DNA of 64,000 nt, from positions 494,001 through 558,000 of the forward strand of contig CP168152.1 in assembly GCA_041545745.1 (NCBI GenBank), given 5' to 3'. The notes under the pieces are model-generated. The model saw nothing but the letters and a program-made list of their open reading frames with translations. It made no database searches and was not told where the DNA came from. This document shows positions 54,424 to 62,529 of the stretch, piece after piece (within the stretch, counting starts at the first letter, position 1; each line of letters starts with the position of its first letter). The stretch is from Stenotrophomonas indicatrix (GTDB lineage: Bacteria; Pseudomonadota; Gammaproteobacteria; Xanthomonadales; Xanthomonadaceae). A program made the translations under genes and the position numbers.

Positions 54424-55763
54424 ACGTCTTCTGCCGGTGGCGCGACACCGCTTTCCATCGGCAGCAGCAGCCGGATGCAGGCACCACCGAGCGCCGAATC
54501 AGCCACTTCCACGTGGCCACGATGCTTGTCCGCCACCACCTGCACCAGTGCCAGCCCCAGCCCGAAACCCGGGCTGGCCTGGTCCAGCCGCACGTAGGGT
54601 TGCAGCACCTGGCTGCGCAGTTCGACGGCGATTCCGGGGCCGTCGTCCTCCACCTGCAGGCACAGCCATCCCTCGTTGAGCGTGCTGACGATACGGATCT
54701 GCCGGCGTGCATAGCGCAGCGCATTGCCCAGCAGATTGCGCAGCGCCAGTTCCAGCATGTGCCGGTTGACGTTGACCAGCCCTGCCGATGACAGGTCCTG
54801 CTGCACCGGTATCGTCAGTGGTGCGAACTGCTCGACCACCCCGCGTACCAGCGCGGCCAGTTGCAGGCGCTGGCGGGTGAGCTGATGGCAGCGCCCGAGC
54901 GCGGCGTATTCAACGCCGGCGTCGGTCAGGTGCTGCAGCCGGTCCACATCGATGCGCAGCCCGGACAGTGCATCGCGCTGGGCATCATCCAGTCCGGTGT
55001 CTTCCAGGTCCGCAAGGCCGAAGCGCATCCGTGCCAGCGGCGTGCGTACTTCGTGCGCCACCGCCTGGGCCAGCACGCGCTGGCTTTCCAGCAGCAACTG
55101 CAGCTGTTCGGCCATGTGGTTGAACGCCTTGGCCAACGGCCGCACCAGCGCGGTACCGGCTCGCGGCGCACGGCTGTCGAGCTGGCCATCGCGCATCCGT
55201 CGTGCGGTCTGCGCCAGCTGCGAGACATCGCGCCACAGCCGGTAGACCATCACGTACATCGGCAGCGCCACCGCCACCATCAGGATCAGCAGGATGATGG
55301 CCACGCCAGAGGCCTCGCTGTCCTGCCAGCCTTCTTCGGGCAGGGCCTGGTCCAGCGGTCCCAGGATCAGCGCACTACTGCTGTGGCCGATGCGTTGCAG
55401 GCTGCGCATGCTGTCCAGCTCGATCTGTACGTGGCCGTTGATCAAGCCCTTGCGCTGTTTCGCCGGCAGTATCGCGGCAGCCTCGGTCAACGGCATCAGC
55501 TGCAGTGGATAGGCGAAATCGCTGTCCAACTGTTGTGCCAGGGCTGGCCACTGCGCCGGTGGCGTTTCGGCGAAGCGATGTTGAAGCATCGCGTGTGGGC
55601 CGCGCATTTCCGCCTGCAGGCTGGCCTCGGTGCGGTCTTCCAGCAGCGCATCCCAGGCCCATAGCCCGAGCACGATCAGCAGCAGGTGGACGGTTAGGAA
55701 ACCGATGCCGTAGCGCAGGAAGTGGAAGGCGTGGCCACGCATGGCCGACGACGGATGCTTCAT
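54420..55763 (-). CDS. RstB/CpxA-type sensor histidine kinase
   Basis: 447 residues; ATG at 55763 overlaps the stop of the regulator (ATGA). Helices at about 17-37 and 153-174, periplasmic domain between them. HAMP, then His237 in A-V-A-H-E-V-R-T-P-L-A-R-M-R-F, the variant H box found in RstB/CpxA kinases. N box N-L-L-G-N-A-L-R-Y, G boxes D-D-G-P-G-I and G-L-G-L-A-L-V. Second gene of its operon. Confidence 0.92.
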   Translation of the reverse strand: MKHPSSAMRGHAFHFLRYGIGFLTVHLLLIVLGLWAWDALLEDRTEASLQAEMRGPHAMLQHRFAETPPAQWPALAQQLDSDFAYPLQLMPLTEAAAILPAKQRKGLINGHVQIELDSMRSLQRIGHSSSALILGPLDQALPEEGWQDSEASGVAIILLILMVAVALPMYVMVYRLWRDVSQLAQTARRMRDGQLDSRAPRAGTALVRPLAKAFNHMAEQLQLLLESQRVLAQAVAHEVRTPLARMRFGLADLEDTGLDDAQRDALSGLRIDVDRLQHLTDAGVEYAALGRCHQLTRQRLQLAALVRGVVEQFAPLTIPVQQDLSSAGLVNVNRHMLELALRNLLGNALRYARRQIRIVSTLNEGWLCLQVEDDGPGIAVELRSQVLQPYVRLDQASPGFGLGLALVQVVADKHRGHVEVADSALGGACIRLLLPMESGVAPPAEDV

Positions 55764-56449
55764 CCCCATGCCGATCTGCTGAACAGGTAACCACGGCCGC
55801 GCACGGTCTTGATCCGCTCGGGCTGTTCCGGGTTGTCGCCCAGCTTGCGCCGCAGCCGCGAGATGCGTGCATCGATCGAGCGGTCCAAGCCATCGAAGGC
55901 GATGCCGCGCAGGCCGCGCAGCAGCGCATCGCGGTCGAGGATCTGGCCCGCGTTGCCGGCCAGCAGGAACAGCAGGTCGAACTCGGCGGTGGTCAGCTCC
56001 AGCAGGCGGCCCTGCAGATGCACGTTGCGGGTGGACGGGTCGATGCTCAGTTCACCGAAACGCAGGGCGCCATCGCGTGGCTCGACCCGGCGGTGGCGGC
56101 GCAGGTGGGCGCGCAGCCGCGCCAGCAGCACCCGTGGTTCGATCGGCTTGCCGATGTAGTCGTCGGCGCCCAGTTCCAGCCCCAGCACTTGGTCGATGTT
56201 GTCGGTACGGGCGCTCAGCACGCAGATGATCCCGTCATAGTGGGGCCGGATCTGCCGACACACTTCGAAACCATCCTGGTCCGGCAGGCCGATGTCGAGC
56301 AGGACCAATGCCGGCTTCTCGCTGAGGATCCGGGCGATCGCGTGCTGGCCGCAGCGCTCATGGGCGACCTGGTAACCGTGGCGCTGCAGATAGTCGCTGA
56401 CCATGGTGCCCAGCCGAGCGTCGTCTTCAACCAGTACGATATCCAGCAT
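55760..56449 (-). CDS. RstA-like OmpR-family response regulator
   Basis: 229 residues from the ATG at 56449 with GGAGG upstream. Receiver with E8-D9-D10 and Asp52 (L-L-D-I-G-L-P), K-P at about 102. Winged helix from about 125 (L-T-T-A-E-F-D-L-L, R-I-S-R-L-R-R-K-L, V-R-G-R-G-Y-L-F). Similar in layout to RstA. A GTTAC direct repeat upstream may be its site. Confidence 0.92.
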   Translation of the reverse strand: MLDIVLVEDDARLGTMVSDYLQRHGYQVAHERCGQHAIARILSEKPALVLLDIGLPDQDGFEVCRQIRPHYDGIICVLSARTDNIDQVLGLELGADDYIGKPIEPRVLLARLRAHLRRHRRVEPRDGALRFGELSIDPSTRNVHLQGRLLELTTAEFDLLFLLAGNAGQILDRDALLRGLRGIAFDGLDRSIDARISRLRRKLGDNPEQPERIKTVRGRGYLFSRSAWG

Positions 56450-56620
56450 CTGCAAGGCCTCCGGGGCACTTCCGTACCGCCGTGGCACGAGCGCGGCGAT
56501 GCTATCCCAGCTGTCGGGCCGCCCGGGTCCAAGGAGCGGGCGCCATTCAGCCGGGGTTGCTGGCGCACGGGCCGGGCCTCAGGCCGGGCAATGACTTGGC
56601 TGCAACGTAGCAATCGCGCC

Positions 56621-56635
56621 GTTACAAAACGTTAC
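56621..56635. promoter_or_regulatory. GTTAC direct repeat (candidate RstA-type site)
   Basis: GTTACAAAACGTTAC: two GTTAC half-sites exactly 10 bases apart, in the 345-base gap between the rstA-like gene and the asparagine-synthetase-like gene. OmpR-family regulators bind such direct repeats, and the E. coli RstA box also contains GTTACA. The rest of the gap shows nothing else I can support. Confidence 0.5.
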
Positions 56636-56794
56636 GCAAGGCGCGCCTGCGGTGACGGTCGCTGACAGCGCTACGACTGACGTGGCACTCGGTGGGGCCG
56701 AGCATGGCAGTTCTCCCCATCCGCGTGCCGCCCCCATGCCGTCCGCCTTCTGCCCCGTGCTTTTCCTTGATTGCCATTGCCATGGAGGCCAGCG

Positions 56795-58696
56795 ATGAGC
56801 GGCGTGGTCGGGGCCTGGCTGCCGCCTGCCGACGACGAGCAGTTGCTGCAGCAGCTGGCGCCGATGCTGAGGGCGCTGCAGCAGCGCGGCCGCGGTCGTG
56901 TCGGTTACTGGACCGATGCCGATGCAGGGCTTGCCCTCGGTCATTGCCGCGCGCCGACCGACATGCCGTTGCAGCCGCTCAGTTCCAGCTGTGGGCGCTA
57001 TGTGCTGTGCCTGGATGGCCGCATCTACAACAGGGCGGCGCTGCAGTCGCAGCTGCGCGATCTGCCGCGCAGCTGCACCGATGCGCGCCTGCTGCTGCAG
57101 GCCATCGTCGAGTGGGGCGTGCAGCGAGCGCTGTCGCGCATCGAAGGGGCGTTTGCGTTCAGCCTCTGGGACCGCCGTGCGCATGAACTCTGGCTAGCGC
57201 GCGACCCGGTCGGCGAACGGCCGTTGTATTACGGGTGGTACCAGGGCCAGTTCCTGTTCGCTTCGGAGTTGAAGGCGCTGCAGGCCTTCGCCGGGTTCGC
57301 TCCCAGCATCGACCAGGATGCATTGAGCCTGCTGCTGCGCCATGACTATGTGCCCGCGCCGCATACCATCTATCGCGGCATCCACAAGCTGGTGGCCGGC
57401 GCGATGCTGCGCGTGGACCTCAACGATCATGCCGCCGGCGGATCAACGCAGGCGACGCAGGGAGGCCATCGCTACTGGTGCGCGCGCGATGCGATGCAAT
57501 CCGCCTTGCAGCAGCCGTTGCAGCCGGCGCCCAGCCTGGAGCAGGCCACCGACCAGCTGGAGGTGGTGCTGCAGCAGGCGATCGCCACGCGCATGCATTC
57601 ACCCGTGGCCTGCGGTGCGTTCCTGTCCGGTGGTACCGATTCGTCGCTGGTGGTGGCGATGATGCAGGCGCAATCGGCGTTGCCGATCGAAGCATGGACG
57701 GTGGGTTTCGATGACCCCGGTCACGACGAGAGCGACTGGGCCTCGCAGGTCGCCCGCCACCTGGGCGTGCATCACCACCTGCACAGGATGGACAGCCGGC
57801 AGGGCCTGGATCTGCTGCAGCGCTTGCCGCAGGTCTGGTGCGAACCGTTCGCCGATCCCTCGCAGCTGCCCACCCTGCTGGCCAGCGAACTGCTCGGTGC
57901 GCGCAAGCCGGTGGCGCTGACCGGCGACGGCGGCGACGAACTGTTCTTCGGCCATCCCAGCTATGGTCGCGCGTTGCGCAATGCGCGCCTGTGCGGTGGC
58001 CTGCCGGATTGGGTGCGTGACCTCGCGCGGCGTGGCAGCAGCCGCTTGAACGTGGAGCGTGGTCGTCTTGGCGGTTGGCGTGCGCTGGTAGCCGAAGTGG
58101 CCGCCAACGATGTGGAGGGGCATTACCTGCAGCGCGTTACCCGCTGGCGGCAGCCGACCCAAGTGGTACTGGGCGCACGCGAGCCGGCGACGATCTTCCA
58201 GCAGCAGGACACCGCATTGCCGGCAGAAGCGCGTATCCAGCTGCTGGATTTCCGCATGGACCTGGCCGAAGGTATCCTCGCCAAGGTCGACCGTGCCGGC
58301 ATGGCGGCCGGTGTGGAAACGCGCTCGCCGTTGCTGGACATGAAGGTCATACGCTTGGCCTGGCGCCTGCCGCAGCACCTGAAATACCACGACGGTGAGC
58401 ACAAGCGGATCCTCAAGCATCTGCTGTCGCGCTACCTGCCGGCGCCGCTGGTCTATCGCCCCAAGCGTGGCTTCGGCCCGCCGATGGCGCGCTGGCTGGC
58501 CGGCCCGCTGCGTGACTGGGCGGAAGCGCTGCTCGATCCGCAACTGCTGCGCAACCAGGGCTGCTTCGATGCGGTGCGCGTGCGCGCGATCTGGGAGGCG
58601 TTCCTGCGCGGCGAGCGCAAATGGCATACGCACCTGTGGAACGTATTGATGTTCCAAGCGTGGTACCAGCACTGGCACGGCAACCGCAGGCGCTAG
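56795..58696 (+). CDS. Asparagine-synthetase-like protein lacking the glutaminase cysteine
   Basis: 633 residues from the ATG at 56795 (GGAGG 6 bases upstream). N-terminal Ntn-hydrolase-like domain (about 2-210) with R-I-Y-N and L-A-R-D-P-V-G-E-R-P-L-Y-Y, and C-terminal synthetase domain with ATP motif S-G-G-T-D-S (278-283) and L-T-G-D-G-G-D-E-L-F-F-G (about 371). In AsnB the start Met is followed by the nucleophile Cys (M-C-G-I); here it is M-S-G-V, codon AGC. The protein should therefore not hydrolyse glutamine. It may use ammonia or another amine, or form an amide or lactam as beta-lactam synthetases do. Stands alone as a transcription unit. Confidence 0.9.
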   Translation: MSGVVGAWLPPADDEQLLQQLAPMLRALQQRGRGRVGYWTDADAGLALGHCRAPTDMPLQPLSSSCGRYVLCLDGRIYNRAALQSQLRDLPRSCTDARLLLQAIVEWGVQRALSRIEGAFAFSLWDRRAHELWLARDPVGERPLYYGWYQGQFLFASELKALQAFAGFAPSIDQDALSLLLRHDYVPAPHTIYRGIHKLVAGAMLRVDLNDHAAGGSTQATQGGHRYWCARDAMQSALQQPLQPAPSLEQATDQLEVVLQQAIATRMHSPVACGAFLSGGTDSSLVVAMMQAQSALPIEAWTVGFDDPGHDESDWASQVARHLGVHHHLHRMDSRQGLDLLQRLPQVWCEPFADPSQLPTLLASELLGARKPVALTGDGGDELFFGHPSYGRALRNARLCGGLPDWVRDLARRGSSRLNVERGRLGGWRALVAEVAANDVEGHYLQRVTRWRQPTQVVLGAREPATIFQQQDTALPAEARIQLLDFRMDLAEGILAKVDRAGMAAGVETRSPLLDMKVIRLAWRLPQHLKYHDGEHKRILKHLLSRYLPAPLVYRPKRGFGPPMARWLAGPLRDWAEALLDPQLLRNQGCFDAVRVRAIWEAFLRGERKWHTHLWNVLMFQAWYQHWHGNRRR

Positions 58697-58734
58697 CCGG
58701 GAGCGATCCTTACGGGCGCGGAGAATCTTGCTGG

Positions 58735-58830
58735 CGCAGGGCGGAGGCCCTTGCGTGCGAATGTCCTCCGGCGCCGGCCGTTGGCCGTCACCTCCCCCTT
58801 TACTTCGCACGCAAGGGCCTCCGCCCTGCG
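58735..58830. repeat. Structured repeat, family B copy 1
   Basis: Perfect 27-base inverted arms (58735-58761, 58804-58830) around a 42-base centre. The centre is about 80 percent identical to the reverse complement of the centre of copy 2, while the arms are unrelated to those of copy 2. Confidence 0.75.
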
Positions 58831-58900
58831 TCCGGAGCTCGTCGGCGTCTCATTGAAGGGCCGTCGCGAGCGCTGCATCTGCGCGCCGCAAGCCGAGCCT

Positions 58901-58998
58901 CGTCGGGGCGGGTAGGGGTCTGGGCAAAGTAAAGGAGGAGGGGGCGGCCGCAGGCAGGCGCCGGGGGACATTTGCCCAGACCCCTACCCGCCCCGACG
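58901..58998. repeat. Structured repeat, family B copy 2 (opposite orientation)
   Basis: Perfect 28-base inverted arms (58901-58928, 58971-58998) around a 42-base centre. No open frame of interest. Together with copy 1 it fills most of the 583-base spacer after the asparagine-synthetase-like gene. Confidence 0.75.
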
Positions 58999-59055
58999 GG
59001 GCCCATCAGTTCGCAGAACGTCCAGACGAAGAGGCGCTCCAGAATCCAGACGCCA

Positions 59056-59187
59056 GGCAAAAAAAGACCCGGCAGAGGGAGGGATCTGCCGGGTCCGGAT
59101 TGCATGGGGGGAGGGACCCATGCAATGAGCGTGGGCGTCGCGCCAGTGGCTGTTGCCAGTCGCATCCGCCGTGCATTTGCGTTGATG
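59056..59187 (-). ncRNA. Candidate small RNA with two C-rich-loop hairpins (sX13-like)
   Basis: On the minus strand: -35 TTGCAT (59216-59221), 16-base spacer, -10 TATGCT (59194-59199), so a start near 59187. Two perfect hairpins follow: 59099-59126 with 10-base arms and 59066-59095 with 11-base arms, both with the same loop, UCCCUCCC in RNA. The second ends in seven T and acts as terminator. Xanthomonad sX13 RNAs likewise show C-rich loops that can pair with Shine-Dalgarno sequences. No open frame of note inside. Confidence 0.6.
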
Positions 59188-59221
59188 CAATGCAGCATAC
59201 GCCGATCATGCGGCAATGCAA

Positions 59222-59254
59222 CAAAAATCACGAAGGCGCCGTCTCCGGCGCCTT
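59222..59254 (-). terminator. Terminator of queD
   Basis: AAGGCGCCG / CGGCGCCTT stem with a 4-base loop (59233-59254), followed on the minus strand by CGTGATTTTTGT. 26 bases after the queD stop. Confidence 0.8.
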
Positions 59255-59279
59255 GAGGCCTTTCAGATCAATGGGTTGC

Positions 59280-59642
59280 TCAGGCAGCAGGGCCGCGGTA
59301 GCGGCAGCCCGAGGTGCAGGTTTCGTGCACGGTGATCTCGCTCAATGCCGGCAGGACGGGCTTGAGCTCGTTCCAGATCCACACCGCCAGATTCTCGCTG
59401 GTCGGGTTCTCCAGGCCGGGGATGTCATTGAGGTAGTGGTGGTCCAAGCGGTCATAGATCGGCTGGAAAGCCGCCTTCACGTCGCCGAAATCCATGATCC
59501 AGCCGGTCTGCGCACCCGGCTCGCCCTCGACCTTCAGTTCCACCCGGAAGGAGTGGCCGTGCAGGCGCGCGCATTTGTGCCCCGGCGGCACGTTGGGGAG
59601 GCGGTGCGCCGCCTCGAGCATGAAGACTTTGAAGATTTCCAT
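59280..59642 (-). CDS. queD: 6-carboxy-5,6,7,8-tetrahydropterin synthase
   Basis: 120 residues, standard QueD length. Zinc and catalytic residues in F-x-A-A-H-R-L (His13), [10 protein letters not shown] (Cys24, His28, His30) and L-D-H-H-Y-L (about 66-71), with E in H-E-T-C near 107. Converts dihydroneopterin triphosphate to CPH4 in queuosine synthesis. Monocistronic with its own terminator. Confidence 0.95.
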   Translation of the reverse strand: MEIFKVFMLEAAHRLPNVPPGHKCARLHGHSFRVELKVEGEPGAQTGWIMDFGDVKAAFQPIYDRLDHHYLNDIPGLENPTSENLAVWIWNELKPVLPALSEITVHETCTSGCRYRGPAA

Positions 59643-59713
59643 GCCGCGATTGTACGCCGCAGGCGCCCGATCAGCCCGATCTCGCGTTGCCTTTCCGTGA
59701 AGAAATTCTTTTC

Positions 59714-59761
59714 ATCCGGATGAAGAGATGATAGTTTCTCTTATATCCGTATGAAGAGATG
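59714..59761 (+). promoter_or_regulatory. 17-base direct repeat upstream of TonB receptor
   Basis: ATCCGGATGAAGAGATG (59714-59730) and ATCCGTATGAAGAGATG (59745-59761) differ at one base and start 31 bases apart, about three helical turns. AT-rich TAGTTTCTCTTATAT lies between them. Likely operator repeats for the receptor gene; regulator not recognised. Confidence 0.6.
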
Positions 59762-59837
59762 TTATTGGCCGCAGCCCGGCCAGGCATGGATTACTGCGGA
59801 ACTTACCTCGTCCTTCCACTACCTCCCCCACATCGTC

Positions 59838-62465
59838 ATGCCCCAGCACACCCTGCTTGTGGCGGCCTTGGCCGTCGCTCTGGCCGCGCCTTTGTCTGCC
59901 GCCGCCGAAACCACCGCCGAAGCCAGCACCCTGGCTGCCGTGCGCGTCACCGGTTCCAACATCAAACGCGCCGATACCGAAGCCTCCAACCCCGTGCAGG
60001 TGATCGGCCGCCAGCAGCTGGAACAGACCGGCAAGGCCACCGTGGCCGATGTGCTGCGCTCGATTTCGGCCAACACCGGCAACGCCAGCAACGAGACCAC
60101 CAACAACGGTTGGGCGTCGGGCTCGGCCGGCATCGGTCTGCGTGGCCTCTCGCAGAAGAACACGCTGGTGCTGCTCAACGGCCGTCGCCTGGCCAACTAC
60201 GGCTTCCCGGCCGGCGGCCTGTCGGACACCTTCGTCGATCTCAACGCGCTGCCGCTGGTGGCCGTCGAACGCATCGAAGTGCTCAAGGACGGTGCATCGG
60301 CGGTGTACGGCAGCGATGCAGTGGCCGGCGTGGTCAACATCATCACCCGGCAGAACTTCGAAGGCGCCGAAATCGGCGGCAGCTTCGGTGGCGCCGACCA
60401 GGGCGGCCTGCACGAGCAGAACCTGAAGTTCGTCGGCGGTCTGGGCGACATCGACAAGGATGGCTACAACATCCTCTTCAGCCTGCAGGCCTACAACCGT
60501 GAGCGACTGGACCAGGACGAGCGCAACCTGACCAAGAGCGGCATCTACAGCGACCAGCCTGGCGGCCGCTGGAACGGCTGGTCGGCCAAGGGCGCACGCT
60601 ATCTGGTCAATGGCACCTCCGTGCCGATGCTCGATGCCAACGGCAACTGCCCCACCGGCACCACCCGCGTGGCCAGCGCGCCGATCGACGGTCTGGCCGG
60701 TGACACCTGCGGCTTCAACCAGGCGCCGTACACCACCCTGATTCCCTCGACCAAACGCTACCAGGCCTACGCCAACGGTACCTTCCGCCTTGGCGACGAC
60801 GTCGAAGCGTTCGGCGAAGTGCTGTACAGCCAGATCAAGAGCGCTGCGTGGTTCGGCAGCAGCCCGTTCTTCACTCTGGAAAGTGGCCGCTTCGCACTGA
60901 ACGCGCAGACCGGCCTGGCCGAGCCGGTGTCGTCCAGCCTGCCGGCCAGCAGCCCGTACAACCCGTACGGCCGCGCGATTCCGATCGAATACACCTTCTT
61001 CGACCTCGGCGGCACCATCAAGACCAACCGGTCCACCGCCTACCGCGGTGTGTTCGGGCTGCGTGGCAACACCGAGAAGTGGGACTGGGAAGTGGCCGCG
61101 TTCGGCGCGCGCAGCAGCGAACGCGAGACCGTCTCCGGCGGCTTCGCCAACCGCTGGGCACTGGCCAACGCACTGGCGACCGGCAGCTACAACCTGCTGA
61201 ACCCGGCGGCCACGCCGCAGTCGGTGCGCGATTCAATCAACATCGCCACCCTGCGTCCGGCCGAGTCGGTGCTGCAGGGCATCGATGCGAAGATCTCCGG
61301 CAGCCTCGGCCACACCTGGGCCGGCGACATCGGTTTCGCCGCCGGTGCCGAATGGCGCCGAGAGAAGCTCGATTCGAACAACCCGTGGCAGATCGATGCT
61401 GGCCTGCAGGTGCGCCCGGCAATCGCCGAAGTGCATGGCGAGCGCAAGGTCAGCGCCGCTTACGCCGAGGTCAACGTGCCGCTGGCCTCGACCCTGGAAC
61501 TGTCCGCCGCCGCCCGCGCCGATCATTACGATGATTTCGGCGACGCGTTCTCGCCCAAGCTCGGCCTGCGCTGGCAGCCGCTGGATTTCCTGCTGGTGCG
61601 TGCCTCCGCGTCGAAGGGCTTCCGTGCCCCGTCGCTGTCGGAGAACTCCAACAGCACCAGCATCGCCTACGGCAGCGTGGTCGACCCGCGTGATCCGGAC
61701 GTGCCGGGCTCGCGGCAGAACCCGACCTTCTTCACCGTCGGCAACAGCGACCTGAAGCCGGAGCGCACCAAGAGCGTGAACTTCGGCGTGGTGCTGTCGC
61801 CGTGGGCGAACACCAACCTGAGCATCGACTACTACCGTATCCAGCTGGACAACCTGGTCGGTACCAACAACACCCAGACCCTGGTCAACGACAACGTCGC
61901 CGGTGCCGTGCAGCGCGATGAGCGCGGTAAGCTGCAGGCGGTCTACAACCGCTACCAGAACCTGAGCGAGCTGAAGACCTCGGGCATCGACGTCGAGCTG
62001 CGCCAGCGCATCCCGACCACCACCTTCGGTGACTTCACCGTGACCTCGGCCTACACCCACGTACGCGACTACCGGCGCCCGACCGTGGTCGGTGGCCCGT
62101 TGGTGGATTACGCCGGCAGCAACCTCGGCGCCACCCTGCCGAAGAACAAGGCCACCACCAGCCTGGACTGGAAGTACAGCGACTACACCGCTGCGGTGAC
62201 CTGGTACTACACCAGTGGCTACGACCAGAAGGCCAGCACCGCCGCCGCCGCGGTGCAGAGCCGTGTCGACGCCTACAACCAGTTCGATCTGTACCTGGGC
62301 TACAGCGGCATCGAGAACCTGACCGTGTATGCCAAGGTGCAGAACCTGGGTGACAAGACGCCGCCGTACGACGCCTCGTTCCCGGGCATCCGTGCGCCGT
62401 ACGACTTCAGCCAGTACGACCTGCGTGGCCGCTACTTCACGCTGGGCTTCGACTACCGCTTCTGA
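59838..62465 (+). CDS. TonB-dependent outer-membrane receptor
   Basis: 875 residues from the ATG at 59838, where the signal peptide begins (cleavage near SAAAE, residue 21); the frame extends to 59751 across the operator repeats. Near the N-terminus V-R-V-T-G-S-N-I-K-R, then plug (G-I-G-L-R-G-L-S-Q-K-N-T-L-V-L-L-N-G-R-R, V-L-K-D-G-A-S-A-V-Y-G-S-D-A-V-A-G-V-V-N-I-I-T-R) and barrel ending in Y-F-T-L-G-F-D-Y-R-F with terminal Phe. This G-S-N-I-K-R type of receptor often takes up peptides or complex organics; the M14 peptidase downstream fits a peptide-scavenging role (inference). Confidence 0.93.
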   Translation: MPQHTLLVAALAVALAAPLSAAAETTAEASTLAAVRVTGSNIKRADTEASNPVQVIGRQQLEQTGKATVADVLRSISANTGNASNETTNNGWASGSAGIGLRGLSQKNTLVLLNGRRLANYGFPAGGLSDTFVDLNALPLVAVERIEVLKDGASAVYGSDAVAGVVNIITRQNFEGAEIGGSFGGADQGGLHEQNLKFVGGLGDIDKDGYNILFSLQAYNRERLDQDERNLTKSGIYSDQPGGRWNGWSAKGARYLVNGTSVPMLDANGNCPTGTTRVASAPIDGLAGDTCGFNQAPYTTLIPSTKRYQAYANGTFRLGDDVEAFGEVLYSQIKSAAWFGSSPFFTLESGRFALNAQTGLAEPVSSSLPASSPYNPYGRAIPIEYTFFDLGGTIKTNRSTAYRGVFGLRGNTEKWDWEVAAFGARSSERETVSGGFANRWALANALATGSYNLLNPAATPQSVRDSINIATLRPAESVLQGIDAKISGSLGHTWAGDIGFAAGAEWRREKLDSNNPWQIDAGLQVRPAIAEVHGERKVSAAYAEVNVPLASTLELSAAARADHYDDFGDAFSPKLGLRWQPLDFLLVRASASKGFRAPSLSENSNSTSIAYGSVVDPRDPDVPGSRQNPTFFTVGNSDLKPERTKSVNFGVVLSPWANTNLSIDYYRIQLDNLVGTNNTQTLVNDNVAGAVQRDERGKLQAVYNRYQNLSELKTSGIDVELRQRIPTTTFGDFTVTSAYTHVRDYRRPTVVGGPLVDYAGSNLGATLPKNKATTSLDWKYSDYTAAVTWYYTSGYDQKASTAAAAVQSRVDAYNQFDLYLGYSGIENLTVYAKVQNLGDKTPPYDASFPGIRAPYDFSQYDLRGRYFTLGFDYRF

Positions 62466-62476
62466 TCCACCCGCCG

Positions 62477-62503
62477 CGGCCGGCCACCCTGTGTGGCCGG
62501 CCG
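62477..62503 (+). terminator. Hairpin between receptor and peptidase genes
   Basis: Perfect 11-base arms CGGCCGGCCAC / GTGGCCGGCCG with a 5-base loop, 11 bases after the receptor stop. No T-run follows, so it may reduce rather than end read-through into the peptidase gene. Confidence 0.6.
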
Positions 62504-62529
62504 TGTTGCCATGTTCCAGGGGAGTCACC

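Noticed and set aside
58697..59279. Short coding genes in the spacer after the asparagine-synthetase-like gene
   Set aside because: All open frames cross the long inverted repeats or the candidate RNA, and have no ribosome site or conserved-looking sequence.
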